From: Mycobacterium sp.
GTDB lineage: Bacteria; Actinomycetota; Actinomycetes; Mycobacteriales; Mycobacteriaceae
Assembly: GCF_025933915.1 (NCBI RefSeq)
Contig: NZ_JAICZA010000012.1
Span: 1-50,447, forward strand
Direction of reading: 5' to 3'
DNA length: 50,447 nucleotides
Positions 1 through 9,960 of the stretch are shown piece after piece. Numbering within the stretch: the stretch's first letter is position 1; every line of letters begins with the position of its first letter. A program made the translations under genes and the position numbers. Below the pieces are notes generated by a model. The model saw only the letters and a program-made list of their open reading frames with translations, did no database searches and had not been told where the DNA came from.

Positions 1-3000
1 CCGCTGGCCCACACCGTCGAACTCAACGCCGCCACCGAGGACACCGACACCGGCCCCCTGTTGCACGCCACCTGGACCTGGGCGCCCTCAACACTGGACC
101 ACCCCCAGATCAACCGCCTCGCGCAACTGTGGTTCGACGCCCTGACCGGCATCTGCGCCCACGTGCGCGCCGGCGGCGGCGGGCTCACGCCGTCGGACAT
201 CGCCCCGGCCCGGCTGACCCAACACCAGCTCGACGAACTGGAGGGGCAATATGCGATCGCCGACGTGCTGCCATTAACCCCCTTACAGGAAGGGCTGCTC
301 TTCCACGCCAGCATCATGAAGGCGAGCGATGACGTGTATGCGGTGCAGCTCGCTTTCACCGTGACCGGCCCGCTCGAGTACTACCGGTTGCGCGACGCGG
401 TGCACGCGGTGGTCACCCGTCATCCGCATCTGGCGGCCCGCTTCTGCGGACAGTTCGACCGGCCCGTGCAGATCATCCCGGCCGATCCCGCCCCGGGGTG
501 GCGGTACGCCGACCTCGCCGACCACGACGGCGATCTCGAAGAGCGGATCCAACGGGTGTGCGCCAAGGAACGCGCCGCGGTGCGCGAGCTGGCCGACGAG
601 CCGGCGTTCCGGGTGGCGTTGATCCGTACCGGCGAGAACCGGCACCGGTTTGTGCTGACCAATCACCACATCGTCGTGGATGGCTGGTCGCTGCCGATCC
701 TGCTCGGCGAGATATTCGCCGCCTATCACGGGCAGCGGCTGCCCGCGCCCGCGCCCTATCGCAGCTTCGTCACCTGGCTGGCCGATCGAGACCTCGAAGC
801 CGCCGAGGCGGCCTGGCGCGAGATCCTCGACGGCTTCGACACCCCCACCCTGGTCGGCCCGCCGCATCGCTCGGGGCTGGGAAGCCGAGGCGTGGAATCG
901 ATTCGGGTCGACGCCCAAACCTCCCGCGCCGTCAGCGAACTCGCGCGCTCGCGCCGCGCCACCGTCAACACCGTGCTGCAGGCCGCATGGGCGCAGCTGC
1001 TGATGTGGCTGACCGGCCAGCATGATGTGGCCTTCGGCACCACGGTCTCGGGCAGGCCGGCCGAGGTGATCGGTTCGGATTCGATGGTGGGCCTGTTGAT
1101 CAACACCGTGCCCGTGCGGGCGCGCATCACGCCGGCCAGCACAACCGCCGACCTGCTCGACCAATTGCAAACCACCTACAACGACACACTGGACCACCAG
1201 CACTTGGCACTCAGCGAGATCCACCGCATCACCCGCCACGATCAGCTGTTCGACACCTTGTTCGTGCTGGAGAACTACCCCGTCGACACCACCGCCCTCG
1301 CCGGCGACCACGAGCTGGCCATCACCGAATTCACCGGCCGCGAATCCAACCACTATCCGCTGACCGTGCAAGCCACCCCGGGACCGGAGCTTGGCCTTCG
1401 TCTCGAGTACGACACCGACGTGTTCGACGCCGACAGCATCCAGGCCCTGATCGACCGGTTCCAGCGGGTGCTGGCGGCGATGACCGCCGACCCCACACAG
1501 CGGCTGTCGACGGTGGATCTGCTCGACGAGGATGAGCGCGCACGTCTGGATCAGTTTGGTAACCGCGCGGTGCTGACCCGGCCGGCAGCCCCCGCCACGT
1601 CGATTCCCGCGTCGTTCGCTGAACAGTTGGCCCGCACCCCCGAAGCGGTGGCTGTCACCTGCGACGGCAACTCGATGACCTACCGCGAACTCGACGAGGC
1701 CGCCAACCGGTTGGCGCACGTGCTGGTCGACCACGGCGTCGGACCGGGACAGCGTGTGGCGCTGCTGCTTTCACGTTCCGCCGAGGCAGTCGTCGCGATC
1801 CTGGCGGTGCTCAAGACCGGCGCGGCCTACCTACCGATCGACCCGGCGCTGCCGGCGGCGCGAATCGAATTCATGATCGCCGATGCCACACCGATGGCCG
1901 CGATCACCACCGCCGCGCTGGCCGGCCGACTGAACGGGACCGACCTACCGATCATCGATGTCGACGATCCCCGTCTCGACACCCAGCCCGCCACCGCACC
2001 GAGGGGACCGGATCCCGACGACATCGCCTATCTCATGTACACCTCGGGCACCACCGGCGTACCCAAAGGCGTGGCCATCACCCACCACAACCTGACCCAG
2101 CTGCTGAAGTCCCTGGACACCTGGCTGGAGCCGGAACAGGTGTGGTCGCAATGGCATTCGCTGGCCTTCGACGTCTCCGCGTGGGAGATGTGGGGTGCGA
2201 TGTTCCGCGGTGGGCGGCTGGTGGTGGTCCCCGAGTCGGTGGGCCGCTCGCCGGAAGACCTGCACGCCTTGCTGGTGGCCGAAAACGTCAGCATGCTCAT
2301 TCAGACGCCGTCGGCGGCCGGAATGTTGTCGTCGGAGGGGCTGGATTCGGTGACGTTGGTGGCGGCCAGCGAGGTCTGCCCGGGAGAGCTGGTGGATCGG
2401 TGGGCTCCGGGACGGTTGATGGTCCACGCCTACGGCCCGACGGAGACCACGGTGTACACGTCCATGAGCGCGCCGCTGAAATCCGGGTCGGGGTCGCCGC
2501 CAATGGGCTCGCCGGTGGCGGGTGCGGCCTTTTTCGTTCTGGACGGGTGGTTGCGTCCGGTGCCGGCCGGGGTGGTCGGCGAGTTATATATCGCCGGCGC
2601 CGGTGTGGGAGTGGGGTATTGGTGCCGACCCGGGCTGACCGCATCGCGGTTCGTGGCAAGCCCGTTCGGGGGGCAAGGGGCCCGCATGTATCGCACCGGC
2701 GATCTGGTGCGATGGCGCGCCGACGGGCAGCTGCAGTTTGTGGGGCGCGCCGACGAACAGGTCAAGATCCGCGGCTACCGCATCGAACTCGGCGAAATCC
2801 GCACCGCCCTAACATCTCTCGACGGCGTCGACCAAGCCGTCGTCATCGCCCGCGAGGACAGCCCCGGCGACAAACGCCTCATCGGCTACATCACCGGCAC
2901 CGCCAACCCCCGCGACCTACGCATTCAGCTGACCGAGCGGCTACCGGCCTACATGGTGCCGGCCGCGGTGATGACCATCGAGTCGCTACCGCTCACCCCC

Positions 3001-4644
3001 AACGGCAAACTCGACACCCGCGCCCTCCCTGCGCCTGAGTACTCGGCGGCCCAGTACCGGGCCCCGGCCAGCCCGACTGAGGAGATCCTGGCCGGCATTT
3101 ACACTCACGTGCTCGGGGTCGAGCGGGTCGGAACTGACGACTCGTTCTTCGACCTCGGCGGGAATTCCCTGTCGGCGATGCGCCTGATCGCCGCGATCAA
3201 CTCCCGCCTGGACACCGACCTTTCGGTCCGCACCGTGTTCGACGCGCCGTCCGTCCGGAAACTCGGCGAGCAGTTGGGCAGACGTGCCGGCTCGGCCAAC
3301 GGTCCCAGCTTCGCGTCCGTGCACGGCCGCAACTCCACCGAGGTGCACGCCGCCGACCTCACGCTGGACAAGTTCATAGACGCGACGACGCTGACCAAGG
3401 CACCGACTCTGCCGGGGCCCAGCGCCGAGGTGAGAACCGTTCTGCTCACCGGGGGCACCGGCTTCCTCGGCCGCTACCTGGTGCTGGAATGGCTGGAGCG
3501 GATGAAGCTGGTCGACGGCACGCTGATCTGCCTGGTGCGAGGAGGGTGCGACGAGGACGCGCTGGCCCGTTTGAGCAAGACTTTCGACAGCGGCGACTCG
3601 GGGCTGTTGCGCCACTTCCGGGAACTGGCCGCCGATCATTTGGTGGTCATCGCCGGTGACAAGGGGGAAGCGAACCTGGGGCTCGACCCACAGACCTGGC
3701 AGCGGCTGGCCGATACCGTCGACCTGATCGTCGACTCCGCTGCCCTGGTCAATGCCGTCTTCCCCTACAGCGAGCTATTCGGGCCCAATGTGGTGGGCAC
3801 CGCCGAGCTGATCCGGATCGCGCTCACCACGAAACTCAAGTCCTACAACTTCGTGTCGACTGCCGACGTGCGAACCCAGATCGATTCGGCCGCCTTCACC
3901 GAGGACGCCGACATCCGGGTCATCAGCCCCACCCGCACAGTCGGCGACAACTACGGCGACGGCTACGCCAACAGCAAGTGGGCCGGTGAGGTACTGCTGC
4001 GTGAAGCCAATGACCTGTGCGGGCTGCCGGTGGCGGTGTTCCGTTGCGACGTGATCTTGGCCGACCCGACGTACGCAGGCCAGCTGAACCTGTCGGACAC
4101 GGTCACCCGGATGGTGCTGAGCTTGGTGGCCGCCGGCATCGCGCCCGGCTCGTTCTTCCGGCTCGACGGCAGGGGCAACCGGCAACGCGCCCACTTTGAC
4201 GGGCTGCCCGTCGACTTCATCGCCGAGGCCATCGCCACACTGGGTGCACGGGCGGTCGAGGGGTTTGAGACCTATCACGTGATGAACCCGCACGACGACG
4301 GCATCGGGCCCGACGAATATGTCGACTGGCTGATCGACGCCGGTTACCCGATCCAGCGCATCGGAGACTTTGGGGAGTGGTTGCAGCGGTTCGAGACCGC
4401 CCTCGGTGCCCTGCCGAATTGGCAGCGCCAGCACTCGTTGCTGCAGATGCTGTTGTTGCGCAATTCCGCGCCAGTCGATCCCCCCGAGCCGACCCGTGGG
4501 TCGTTCGCGCCGGCCGACCGATTCCGGGCGGCGGTGCAAGAAGCAAGAATCGGTCGAGACAAGGACAGCCCGGACATCCCACACATCTCGCCGCCGATCA
4601 TCATCAAATACGTCACCGATTTGCAATTGCTCGGACTGCTCTAG
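1..4644 (+). CDS. Nonribosomal peptide synthetase, terminal module with thioester reductase (5' end outside window)
   Basis: The frame is open from base 1, so the N-terminal part is missing; 1547 residues are visible. Residues 1 to about 70 resemble the end of an epimerization domain (VELNA, ATWTWA, GGLTPSD). A condensation domain follows, with the catalytic HHIVVDG at 222-228. The adenylation domain has [10 protein letters not shown] near 681 and its NGKL lysine at 1003; the carrier protein has its phosphopantetheine serine at 1056 (GGNS). The terminal reductase has the nucleotide motif GGTGFLGR from 1151 and a YxxxK pair (Y1322, K1326), so the peptide should leave as an aldehyde or alcohol. 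The specificity residues I read are D-V-W-Q-V-A-A-V-Y, which I cannot assign. An E-domain followed by C-A-PCP-reductase without its own E-domain matches the last module of glycopeptidolipid synthetases (L-alaninol end), but other lipopeptides fit equally well. Confidence 0.95.
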   Translation, partial: PLAHTVELNAATEDTDTGPLLHATWTWAPSTLDHPQINRLAQLWFDALTGICAHVRAGGGGLTPSDIAPARLTQHQLDELEGQYAIADVLPLTPLQEGLLFHASIMKASDDVYAVQLAFTVTGPLEYYRLRDAVHAVVTRHPHLAARFCGQFDRPVQIIPADPAPGWRYADLADHDGDLEERIQRVCAKERAAVRELADEPAFRVALIRTGENRHRFVLTNHHIVVDGWSLPILLGEIFAAYHGQRLPAPAPYRSFVTWLADRDLEAAEAAWREILDGFDTPTLVGPPHRSGLGSRGVESIRVDAQTSRAVSELARSRRATVNTVLQAAWAQLLMWLTGQHDVAFGTTVSGRPAEVIGSDSMVGLLINTVPVRARITPASTTADLLDQLQTTYNDTLDHQHLALSEIHRITRHDQLFDTLFVLENYPVDTTALAGDHELAITEFTGRESNHYPLTVQATPGPELGLRLEYDTDVFDADSIQALIDRFQRVLAAMTADPTQRLSTVDLLDEDERARLDQFGNRAVLTRPAAPATSIPASFAEQLARTPEAVAVTCDGNSMTYRELDEAANRLAHVLVDHGVGPGQRVALLLSRSAEAVVAILAVLKTGAAYLPIDPALPAARIEFMIADATPMAAITTAALAGRLNGTDLPIIDVDDPRLDTQPATAPRGPDPDDIAYLMYTSGTTGVPKGVAITHHNLTQLLKSLDTWLEPEQVWSQWHSLAFDVSAWEMWGAMFRGGRLVVVPESVGRSPEDLHALLVAENVSMLIQTPSAAGMLSSEGLDSVTLVAASEVCPGELVDRWAPGRLMVHAYGPTETTVYTSMSAPLKSGSGSPPMGSPVAGAAFFVLDGWLRPVPAGVVGELYIAGAGVGVGYWCRPGLTASRFVASPFGGQGARMYRTGDLVRWRADGQLQFVGRADEQVKIRGYRIELGEIRTALTSLDGVDQAVVIAREDSPGDKRLIGYITGTANPRDLRIQLTERLPAYMVPAAVMTIESLPLTPNGKLDTRALPAPEYSAAQYRAPASPTEEILAGIYTHVLGVERVGTDDSFFDLGGNSLSAMRLIAAINSRLDTDLSVRTVFDAPSVRKLGEQLGRRAGSANGPSFASVHGRNSTEVHAADLTLDKFIDATTLTKAPTLPGPSAEVRTVLLTGGTGFLGRYLVLEWLERMKLVDGTLICLVRGGCDEDALARLSKTFDSGDSGLLRHFRELAADHLVVIAGDKGEANLGLDPQTWQRLADTVDLIVDSAALVNAVFPYSELFGPNVVGTAELIRIALTTKLKSYNFVSTADVRTQIDSAAFTEDADIRVISPTRTVGDNYGDGYANSKWAGEVLLREANDLCGLPVAVFRCDVILADPTYAGQLNLSDTVTRMVLSLVAAGIAPGSFFRLDGRGNRQRAHFDGLPVDFIAEAIATLGARAVEGFETYHVMNPHDDGIGPDEYVDWLIDAGYPIQRIGDFGEWLQRFETALGALPNWQRQHSLLQMLLLRNSAPVDPPEPTRGSFAPADRFRAAVQEARIGRDKDSPDIPHISPPIIIKYVTDLQLLGLL

Positions 4645-4662
4645 CCCGTCGAGGAGGAACAA

Positions 4663-5592
4663 ATGCGGCGAATTGCCCTTTCGATTTACTGGGCCTTCTT
4701 GACGGTCGTGCGCTCCTTCAGCCTGATCCGACAGAAAGACGCCGCGGGCTACTACACGGTCCTCGGCGATGACGTCATCGACTTCATGAATGACAGGTAT
4801 GCCGACCAATCCAAGCCGCTGTGGCTCAACAACGGTTACTGGAAAGCCGCTCGTACTTATCCCGATGCGTGCATCGCGATGGTCGAGCTTCTGGGGACGC
4901 GGGCCGGACTGCAGCCCAGCGACGAAATACTCGACGTGGGTGTGGGTTTCGCGGAGCAGGATTTTGCTCTTCTCGATCGGTTCAAGGTGTCTCATATCAC
5001 CGGTATCGACATCACGCCCGTTCACGTCGAGAAGGGTCGGGAACGCGTCGCCGAGCGCGGACTGGAGAAACAGATCGACATTCGGCTCGGTTCCGCGACC
5101 GCAATGGATTTTCCCACCGCATCGTTTGAGCGAGTCTTGGCCCTGGAATGCGCTTTTCACTTCGACACGCGTGACGACTTCATGCGCGAAGCGTTTCGCG
5201 TCCTCAAACCGGGAGGAACGATCGCGCTCGCCGACATGCTCCCGACCCCGGGCAGGAAACCGGCTCGAGCAACTACCTTCGGCCGAAGGTACGGCCACAT
5301 TCCCGAGGCCAATAACTATGACCGCGATGAGTATTCACGTCGGCTGTCGGCCGCGGGGTTCGACGACGTGCTCGTGGAATCGATCCGGCAAGACGTGTTC
5401 CCCGGGATGGCCAAATACGCTCGGCAACGCCTCGAGGGCAAGAAGATGGATGAAGTGGTCGTCGAGATTTCGGATGACGATCGCGCCCAGTGCCGCGGTG
5501 TAGAGGTGTGGGAACGAGGGACTGGCTTGACGGATTATGTGATCGCGTCGGCGCGCAAGCCGATGGATATCGACGTTCGGGCGCAAGGCTGA
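4663..5592 (+). CDS. SAM-dependent class I methyltransferase of the NRPS locus
   Basis: A 309-residue protein that starts 18 bases after the synthetase stop and has a strong GAGGAGGAAC ribosome site, so it is very likely co-transcribed with it. The SAM-binding motif I is ILDVGVGF at about residues 89-96, and the post-I acidic residue lies in TGIDITP. LKPGGTIALADM is the usual motif III region. The N-terminal stretch before the Rossmann fold is hydrophobic (IYWAFLTVV), which may place it near the membrane. The overall pattern (PLWLNNGYWK before motif I) is that of EryG-like small-molecule O- or C-methyltransferases. Inference: it methylates the peptide product or its acyl or sugar substituent. 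The substrate atom cannot be read from sequence. Confidence 0.9.
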   Translation: MRRIALSIYWAFLTVVRSFSLIRQKDAAGYYTVLGDDVIDFMNDRYADQSKPLWLNNGYWKAARTYPDACIAMVELLGTRAGLQPSDEILDVGVGFAEQDFALLDRFKVSHITGIDITPVHVEKGRERVAERGLEKQIDIRLGSATAMDFPTASFERVLALECAFHFDTRDDFMREAFRVLKPGGTIALADMLPTPGRKPARATTFGRRYGHIPEANNYDRDEYSRRLSAAGFDDVLVESIRQDVFPGMAKYARQRLEGKKMDEVVVEISDDDRAQCRGVEVWERGTGLTDYVIASARKPMDIDVRAQG

Positions 5593-5628
5593 GCCGGGAT
5601 CGCGCGGGGGCGCAGCCGGAATCATCGG

Positions 5629-6012
5629 TCATTGCCGCCCGGTGCCGGCGTTGTGAGCTGGGTCGAAGTCCTCGGCTTGTAGTTCGATCGGTGCACCATG
5701 CGGTGTGCGGTTCGCCGCGTGTTGCCACGCAGCACGCCAGCGTGCCGTCTCGGCCGAGCCGATACCTTTGCGCGCCAACAGGTCTTCGAGCGCATCAAGC
5801 CAGTGCTGGTAGTAGGTGTCGCCCACGTCGGGGTCGGCATGTGCTGGTGACGCTGTGATACGACTGGCCAGCGCGTCGGCCCACTCGGACCAGGTATACA
5901 GCCCGCGCTCGTGCAATGAAACCGCCATTGCGAAAGCCCTTGCCTCCCAAGGCTCTGCGAACACCGGCTCGTCTGCGCCGACGACCCGACGAAAGCGTGC
6001 GGGCCGATTCAT
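5629..6012 (-). CDS. Nitrile hydratase accessory (activator) protein
   Basis: A 127-residue protein that starts inside the beta-subunit stop codon (ATGA overlap at 6009-6012). The pattern FAEPWEARAFAMAVSLHERG followed by YYQHWLDALEDLLARKG is typical of the small activator or metallochaperone encoded after the two nitrile hydratase subunits. Such activators deliver cobalt or iron to the alpha subunit, often by subunit exchange, and support oxidation of the ligand cysteines. These proteins share the fold of the beta-subunit N-terminus, so a stand-alone beta-like subunit (as in thiocyanate hydrolases) is the main alternative. It is the last gene of the minus-strand group and ends 36 bases from the convergent methyltransferase stop. 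Confidence 0.85.
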   Translation of the reverse strand: MNRPARFRRVVGADEPVFAEPWEARAFAMAVSLHERGLYTWSEWADALASRITASPAHADPDVGDTYYQHWLDALEDLLARKGIGSAETARWRAAWQHAANRTPHGAPIELQAEDFDPAHNAGTGRQ

Positions 6013-6674
6013 GCCGCTTCCAAGTACGGTTCCCATGCGTCGATCGACACGGTCAAGCCCCGCTCGGCGTCCGGCCAGAGGTCGGTGCCGCGGAACACCA
6101 CCGTATACAGCCACTGCGGCTGTTCCCCGTGACCACTGGCGTTCGCATCGGCGAAGACGTGCATCCCGTGCAACCGTTCGATCACCGCCGGCTTGCCCTG
6201 CCCATATTCCGGCAGGCGGGTGTGATGCGGGGTGGGCCCGGAAATCGTGCGCACGCGCTGGCCGACAGCGAACCGAGGCGCCTTGGTTGCGGACCGCTCG
6301 GTGGGCGCGCCGTGGGCCTGCAGCGTCGGCACGTCGCGCGCGCGCACGATGCGGGGCACCGGGATCGGCGGGCGGAGCGACCGCCCGGCGGCCAGTTCGT
6401 CGGCGGAGACCAACCCGCGCTCCTCGAGCTGCTTGAGCAAAGCGCCGAACCAGATTTCGTAGTAGCTGCGTTGGTCGTAGTCCGGCAGGGTTTCGCGTGC
6501 GGAACGTGTCATGTCGAGATTCCAGACTCCGGAGGCGCCCATCGACAGCTGAAGCGCGAAGACACGCGGCTCCCAGGCCGCGTGCCAAGGCTCGAACCCG
6601 GACTCGAGTTTGATGGAACCGTGTCCCAGCTGACCGCCCAGGTCAGCGTGCGTGACGTAATCGTCGCTACTCAT
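6009..6674 (-). CDS. Nitrile hydratase beta subunit
   Basis: A 221-residue protein, the normal length for the family. Its ATG overlaps the end of the alpha gene by 8 bases. The N-terminal half carries [15 protein letters not shown] and [18 protein letters not shown], and the C-terminal half carries the SH3-like part: FAVGQRVR, a stretch ending [11 protein letters not shown], then [11 protein letters not shown] and [13 protein letters not shown]. This is the non-catalytic subunit that completes the active site with alpha and helps position its oxidised cysteines. The N-terminus reads [10 protein letters not shown] where classical enzymes have a GGM-x-GFG type loop. Together with the alpha subunit it should hydrate an organic nitrile to the amide in the cytosol. 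Thiocyanate hydrolase is less likely because the beta protein is not split. Confidence 0.9.
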   Translation of the reverse strand: MSSDDYVTHADLGGQLGHGSIKLESGFEPWHAAWEPRVFALQLSMGASGVWNLDMTRSARETLPDYDQRSYYEIWFGALLKQLEERGLVSADELAAGRSLRPPIPVPRIVRARDVPTLQAHGAPTERSATKAPRFAVGQRVRTISGPTPHHTRLPEYGQGKPAVIERLHGMHVFADANASGHGEQPQWLYTVVFRGTDLWPDAERGLTVSIDAWEPYLEAA

Positions 6675-7311
6675 GCGTCGAGGGCCTCGGGCGCAGGGGT
6701 ACACCGGTGCCGATCATCGAATCGCGTGTCACCAACGTGGCAAGCTCCTCTTCGCCGAGGTCTTCGCTTCCTTCCGGCCGGATGGGCACCACGAGATAAC
6801 GGACCTCAGCCGTCGAATCCCAGACACGGATGTCCGTGTCCGGCGACAGGGTCACGCCGAATTCGGTTAGCACACCACGCGGGTCACGCACCGCACGCGA
6901 CCGATACTGCGCGCTCTTGTACCAGGCGGGCGGCAGACCCAACACCGCCCACGGATAGCAGCTGCACAGTGTGCAGACCACCAGATTGTGTCGCTGGGGC
7001 GTGTTCTCCACTGCGATCATGTGCTCGCTCTGCCGGCCGGTGTAGCCCAGCCAAGCGATCGCGGCAGTGGCGTCGCTCAGCAGCCAGTCGCGGTACTTCG
7101 CATCAACCCACGCGCGAGCGACCACACGCGCACCGTTGCGGGGACCGATTCGTGTCTCATAGGTGTCGATGAGCTCGTCCAGTGCCGCCGGATCGACGTA
7201 GCCCTTCTCGACGAGCACGCTTTCCAGCGCCCGCACCCGCAGATCCATCTCGCCGATCTCGCTGCGGTGACTCGCGTCGATGCCGCGAACACGGTCGTCG
7301 GGCCCACTCAT
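6667..7311 (-). CDS. Nitrile hydratase alpha subunit, cobalt type
   Basis: A 214-residue catalytic subunit. The metal-binding claw is visible as [10 protein letters not shown]. The threonine in C-T-L-C-S-C is the signature of the cobalt (non-corrin) enzymes, whereas iron enzymes have C-S-L-C-S-C. The [22 protein letters not shown] segment after the claw, and the later [16 protein letters not shown], are both family hallmarks. The reaction is hydration of R-CN to R-CONH2. The gene is 177 bases downstream of the ArgG-like gene on the same strand and overlaps beta, giving the order alpha-beta-activator. No amidase follows, so conversion of the amide to the acid would need another locus. Confidence 0.93.
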   Translation of the reverse strand: MSGPDDRVRGIDASHRSEIGEMDLRVRALESVLVEKGYVDPAALDELIDTYETRIGPRNGARVVARAWVDAKYRDWLLSDATAAIAWLGYTGRQSEHMIAVENTPQRHNLVVCTLCSCYPWAVLGLPPAWYKSAQYRSRAVRDPRGVLTEFGVTLSPDTDIRVWDSTAEVRYLVVPIRPEGSEDLGEEELATLVTRDSMIGTGVPLRPRPSTHE

Positions 7312-7488
7312 GCTTCGAGGTTACGGCGACGACGTGGGCCGATACAACGACGCTCCTCACCGCATAGCGGAAAGCCGCAGAGCCCCAGGCGAATTGTTGC
7401 GCGGCCTTCACCGGCCCATGCAGCACGACCCCGCAGTAGATCGGCGGCGGTCACGGCGCTCGCGCATGGTCGGCGAAGGCTTGCTGGT

Positions 7489-8904
7489 TCAGTCGAGCGA
7501 AGTCGTCGAATGAGGACCATCCGCCGCGCCAGGCAACGGGTTCTGCGATGAAAAACGGGGTGCAGCAGCGTTATGCGGCGTGTGTTCGTGGACCTGCCAC
7601 GTTCTCTCGCTGCTGGGGCGATGCGCCAGGCCGGCGTCGAGCCAATCGACTTGCCGGCCGAGACCAACGCCGTACCCTTGTTCGGCCAAGACGGAGGAGC
7701 CGTCGAATCGCCTCGTTGTCACCGATTTGGCCGCGGTAGCTTTGGCGTACTCCCACTGCTCGCGATCACGGATGTACAGCGGTGATACGGCCTTCAACCC
7801 CGCGAGCTCGAAACCACCGTTGCGAAGCGTGAACCGGACTTCGCCACTTACGCGGTGCGCGCTCACCTCGAGGAAAGACTGCAAGGCCTCCCGGAGACCG
7901 CGGAACCATCGCCCCTCTACAGCCTCCAGTATCAAAGCCTCACCGAGAGTGCGCATCCAATGGAGGGTTTCCACCTCGACGGTCGCTGACGCGAGCTGTG
8001 CGAAACCTTCGAGGATGAGCGTCGCGGCGGGAGCTTCGCGGACCTCAAGCACCTTCTCGCCGTTTTCGAGATGCTCCAGGCTGCTGAAGCGTCCGATACC
8101 GTAACGACCGATTGTGGTATTCAGGCCGCGTATCAGGTCGACGAAGTCAGCGACAGGTTCAGTGTCCACCGATACGACATGCCCTCTATCGAAGCGCAGC
8201 TGTATGACACGGCTTGCCGTTTCAGATTGGACAGACCACTGATAGAGGTTCTGATCGATTTCAAATTGTTCGGGATCGTCTAGGCTCCCGCTTTCGAACT
8301 CTCTGCACCACAAGTTGGTGTCGGTGCTGGTCATCCGATTCGCGAAACCAGAGATGCCAAACTCCTCCTGAAGTTCGAAACGCTTGAATTCGCGGCTCAG
8401 GGCATCGAACTCATAAGGCGATCCGAAGTAGCCTTCAAAACCAAGGTCGGAAATAGCGCCGTTGAGCCTCCTCAAGCTGTTTTGCGACTGGTTGGCCGTA
8501 TGCAGCAGACACTTCGCACCGACCGATCGCGCGAACTCCACACCGACGCGGGCAATCAATGGTCGTGACAGCGATGCACTAATGGGATGCTGACCGAGAT
8601 ATCTGCCGCCCGCGAGAATCGCCGCACACACGAACTCCTCGGCGAATTCTTTTCTGTAGTCGAGTCTGGTGATATCTACGTCAAACTTGTCTGCGATGCA
8701 GGAAAATTGTTCAAGCTCGAAGTCATCACCGACATCGACAGACAATGCAATGAGTCGCAGATCGAGTTTCGACAGCTGCGCCAAAAGATACGCACTGTCC
8801 AATCCGCCACCGCACAACGTCACGATGGTGTCATTACGGTGACACAATTGCTCTATATCCGAGAAGGAGCGGACCTTTCTGGAGTTCATGTGGTCAGATC
8901 CCAT
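7489..8904 (-). CDS. Diverged argininosuccinate-synthetase-like ATP-dependent ligase
   Basis: A 471-residue protein with an ArgG-type layout: the pyrophosphatase loop GGGLDSAY near residue 32, RYLGQHPISASLSRPLIA, and TDTNLWCREFESGSLDDP. Genuine ArgG has SGGLDTS at the loop and TGKGNDQVRFE at the citrulline/aspartate site. Here these read GGGLDSA and NQSQNSLRRLN, so one Asn and one Arg survive but the Gly-Asn-Asp loop is gone. The ATP-grip and adenylation chemistry are probably kept while the nucleophile or carboxamide partner has changed; that is inference. The protein is about 70 residues longer than typical ArgG, with a Pro/His/Ser-rich tail. Codon use looks visibly less GC-rich than its neighbours, suggesting acquisition. 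A second ATG at 8889 is an equally good start. It may lead the nitrile hydratase transcription unit. Confidence 0.8.
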   Translation of the reverse strand: MGSDHMNSRKVRSFSDIEQLCHRNDTIVTLCGGGLDSAYLLAQLSKLDLRLIALSVDVGDDFELEQFSCIADKFDVDITRLDYRKEFAEEFVCAAILAGGRYLGQHPISASLSRPLIARVGVEFARSVGAKCLLHTANQSQNSLRRLNGAISDLGFEGYFGSPYEFDALSREFKRFELQEEFGISGFANRMTSTDTNLWCREFESGSLDDPEQFEIDQNLYQWSVQSETASRVIQLRFDRGHVVSVDTEPVADFVDLIRGLNTTIGRYGIGRFSSLEHLENGEKVLEVREAPAATLILEGFAQLASATVEVETLHWMRTLGEALILEAVEGRWFRGLREALQSFLEVSAHRVSGEVRFTLRNGGFELAGLKAVSPLYIRDREQWEYAKATAAKSVTTRRFDGSSVLAEQGYGVGLGRQVDWLDAGLAHRPSSERTWQVHEHTPHNAAAPRFSSQNPLPGAADGPHSTTSLD

Positions 8905-9559
8905 GATTCAAACCCAATCGGGCCGGTCGGAGGGCGCCATGGTCGTAAACCTCCGTTGCTCACGAAGTGCTCATCGTCCGGCCGAAGCGTCCAAGAAACG
9001 TGCGAGAGGTCGCGCCGACGGCGCTGGAAGGCTCGGGTCCTTCCATTTGGTCAGGCTAACACTCTTCGCGGTCCTGGACACCTTGGTTTTGTCGATTGGG
9101 AGGTTCCCGACAGCACGTCCTCACCTCTCCGTGTGCGGTGCGCGCCGCCGGCCGGGATGCAGGGTGCCGGGTCGGTCGATCCGAGTGCGCGTCCCGGGCC
9201 GGTCAAGCCGTCCGTCTCAACCTCGGGATCCGCAGGCCACGGCCACCCTCCGCGGCAACTGCTGTCGGGAAGGCGCGCGGCTTTCCACGGTGCCCGTGGT
9301 CGCTCACACACTCGGAAATGAGGGCTCAACGGAGGTCTGCGTCTCGTGGTGTTTGGGTTGCCCGTTACAGAACCTGCCGCACCGTATTGGCCGCGCAGGT
9401 GTTCACTGAAGCGACCCACGCAGCAAACATGTTGTTAATCATCGACCTCCATGCCCGGCGGAGGGCGTGGGCGCCGCGGCCCCCACCTCGGCCCACGCCA
9501 CCGTCAGCGGGTCGACCGCCATCGGACTTTGCTCGGGGCAGCTGCTCAGTGCCATGTCG

Positions 9560-9859
9560 TCATAACTTGCAACGATGCGGGGCGCTCAAATCGCCGGCGA
9601 GCTGGGATCTCCGGCAATCCTTTTTCCCAACGCCAATCGCATTTTCACGACGATTGATCGAGTCCCTAAGTAAACCGAGTATGTAATCGGCCTCATTAGA
9701 GTAGTGCCACCTGATTTGCGGTGATTTCACCCGCGTCACTACGTAGCCGATACTCGCCAAAATTCCCACCTCGGACCGATGCCCCCACTTGCCGTCAGCA
9801 TTCCGCGCGGCCGGGATCGATGAGTTGACAAGCGCTCGACGAAGGCACCCGGGGCCCAA
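9560..9859 (-). CDS. Possible small protein or gene remnant, unknown function
   Basis: A 99-codon frame opening with TTG and no obvious ribosome site. Its middle part (GKWGHRSEVGILASIGYVV, then IRWHYSNEADYILGLLRDSI) looks more protein-like than the arginine-rich noise around it, with alternating hydrophobic and charged residues. It coincides with the AT-richer part of the spacer. I do not recognise a family. It could be the remnant of a lost gene or chance. Codon-position statistics and a protein search would decide. Confidence 0.15.
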   Translation of the reverse strand: MGPGCLRRALVNSSIPAARNADGKWGHRSEVGILASIGYVVTRVKSPQIRWHYSNEADYILGLLRDSINRRENAIGVGKKDCRRSQLAGDLSAPHRCKL

Positions 9860-9884
9860 CCTAAGTCAGACACCGTTTGGCTTC

Positions 9885-9915
9885 TGAATTTGTGCGGTTC
9901 TGGGTGAATTTGTGC
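9885..9915 (+). repeat. Two direct TGAATTTGTGC copies, 20 bp apart, upstream of a methyltransferase gene
   Basis: TGAATTTGTGC occurs at 9885-9895 and again at 9905-9915. The start-to-start distance of 20 bp is close to two helical turns, which would put both copies on the same face of the DNA. They lie 45-75 bases before the ATG at 9961. Inference: a binding site for a transcription factor that contacts direct repeats. Chance duplication is possible. Confidence 0.3.
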
Positions 9916-9960
9916 ACTGTTTTATGCCGGAGCACGGGTGCCGTCATCCATGATGTCCGC

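Larger units (their letters stand above)
8905..9960. other. Gene-poor spacer of about 1 kb
   Basis: I find no convincing gene here. Open frames exist on both strands but overlap one another, are Arg/Pro/Gly-rich and show no recognisable motif. Base composition changes along the stretch: 9000-9550 is GC-rich, and about 9600-9930 is clearly more AT-rich than its surroundings. It separates the ArgG-like/nitrile hydratase group from the conserved Rv3718c-like block and may be the edge of an insertion or deletion. It contains the tandem TGAATTTGTGC motif listed separately and should hold the promoters of both flanking genes. Confidence 0.5.

Noticed and set aside
1..4644. Identity with the M. tuberculosis isonitrile lipopeptide synthetase Nrp
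   Set aside because: An epimerization-domain end precedes the last condensation domain, which Nrp lacks as I remember it, and the flanking genes of the isonitrile locus are absent.
3775..5298. Long 507-codon minus-strand frame opposite the synthetase and methyltransferase
   Set aside because: It is a shadow of two well-supported plus-strand genes, with Arg/Gly/Asp-rich translation and no domain motif; high-GC DNA produces such frames.
8888..9419. Possible mobile element or intron fragment in the spacer
   Set aside because: No transposase, reverse transcriptase motif, terminal repeat or target duplication could be read; only overlapping low-information frames.
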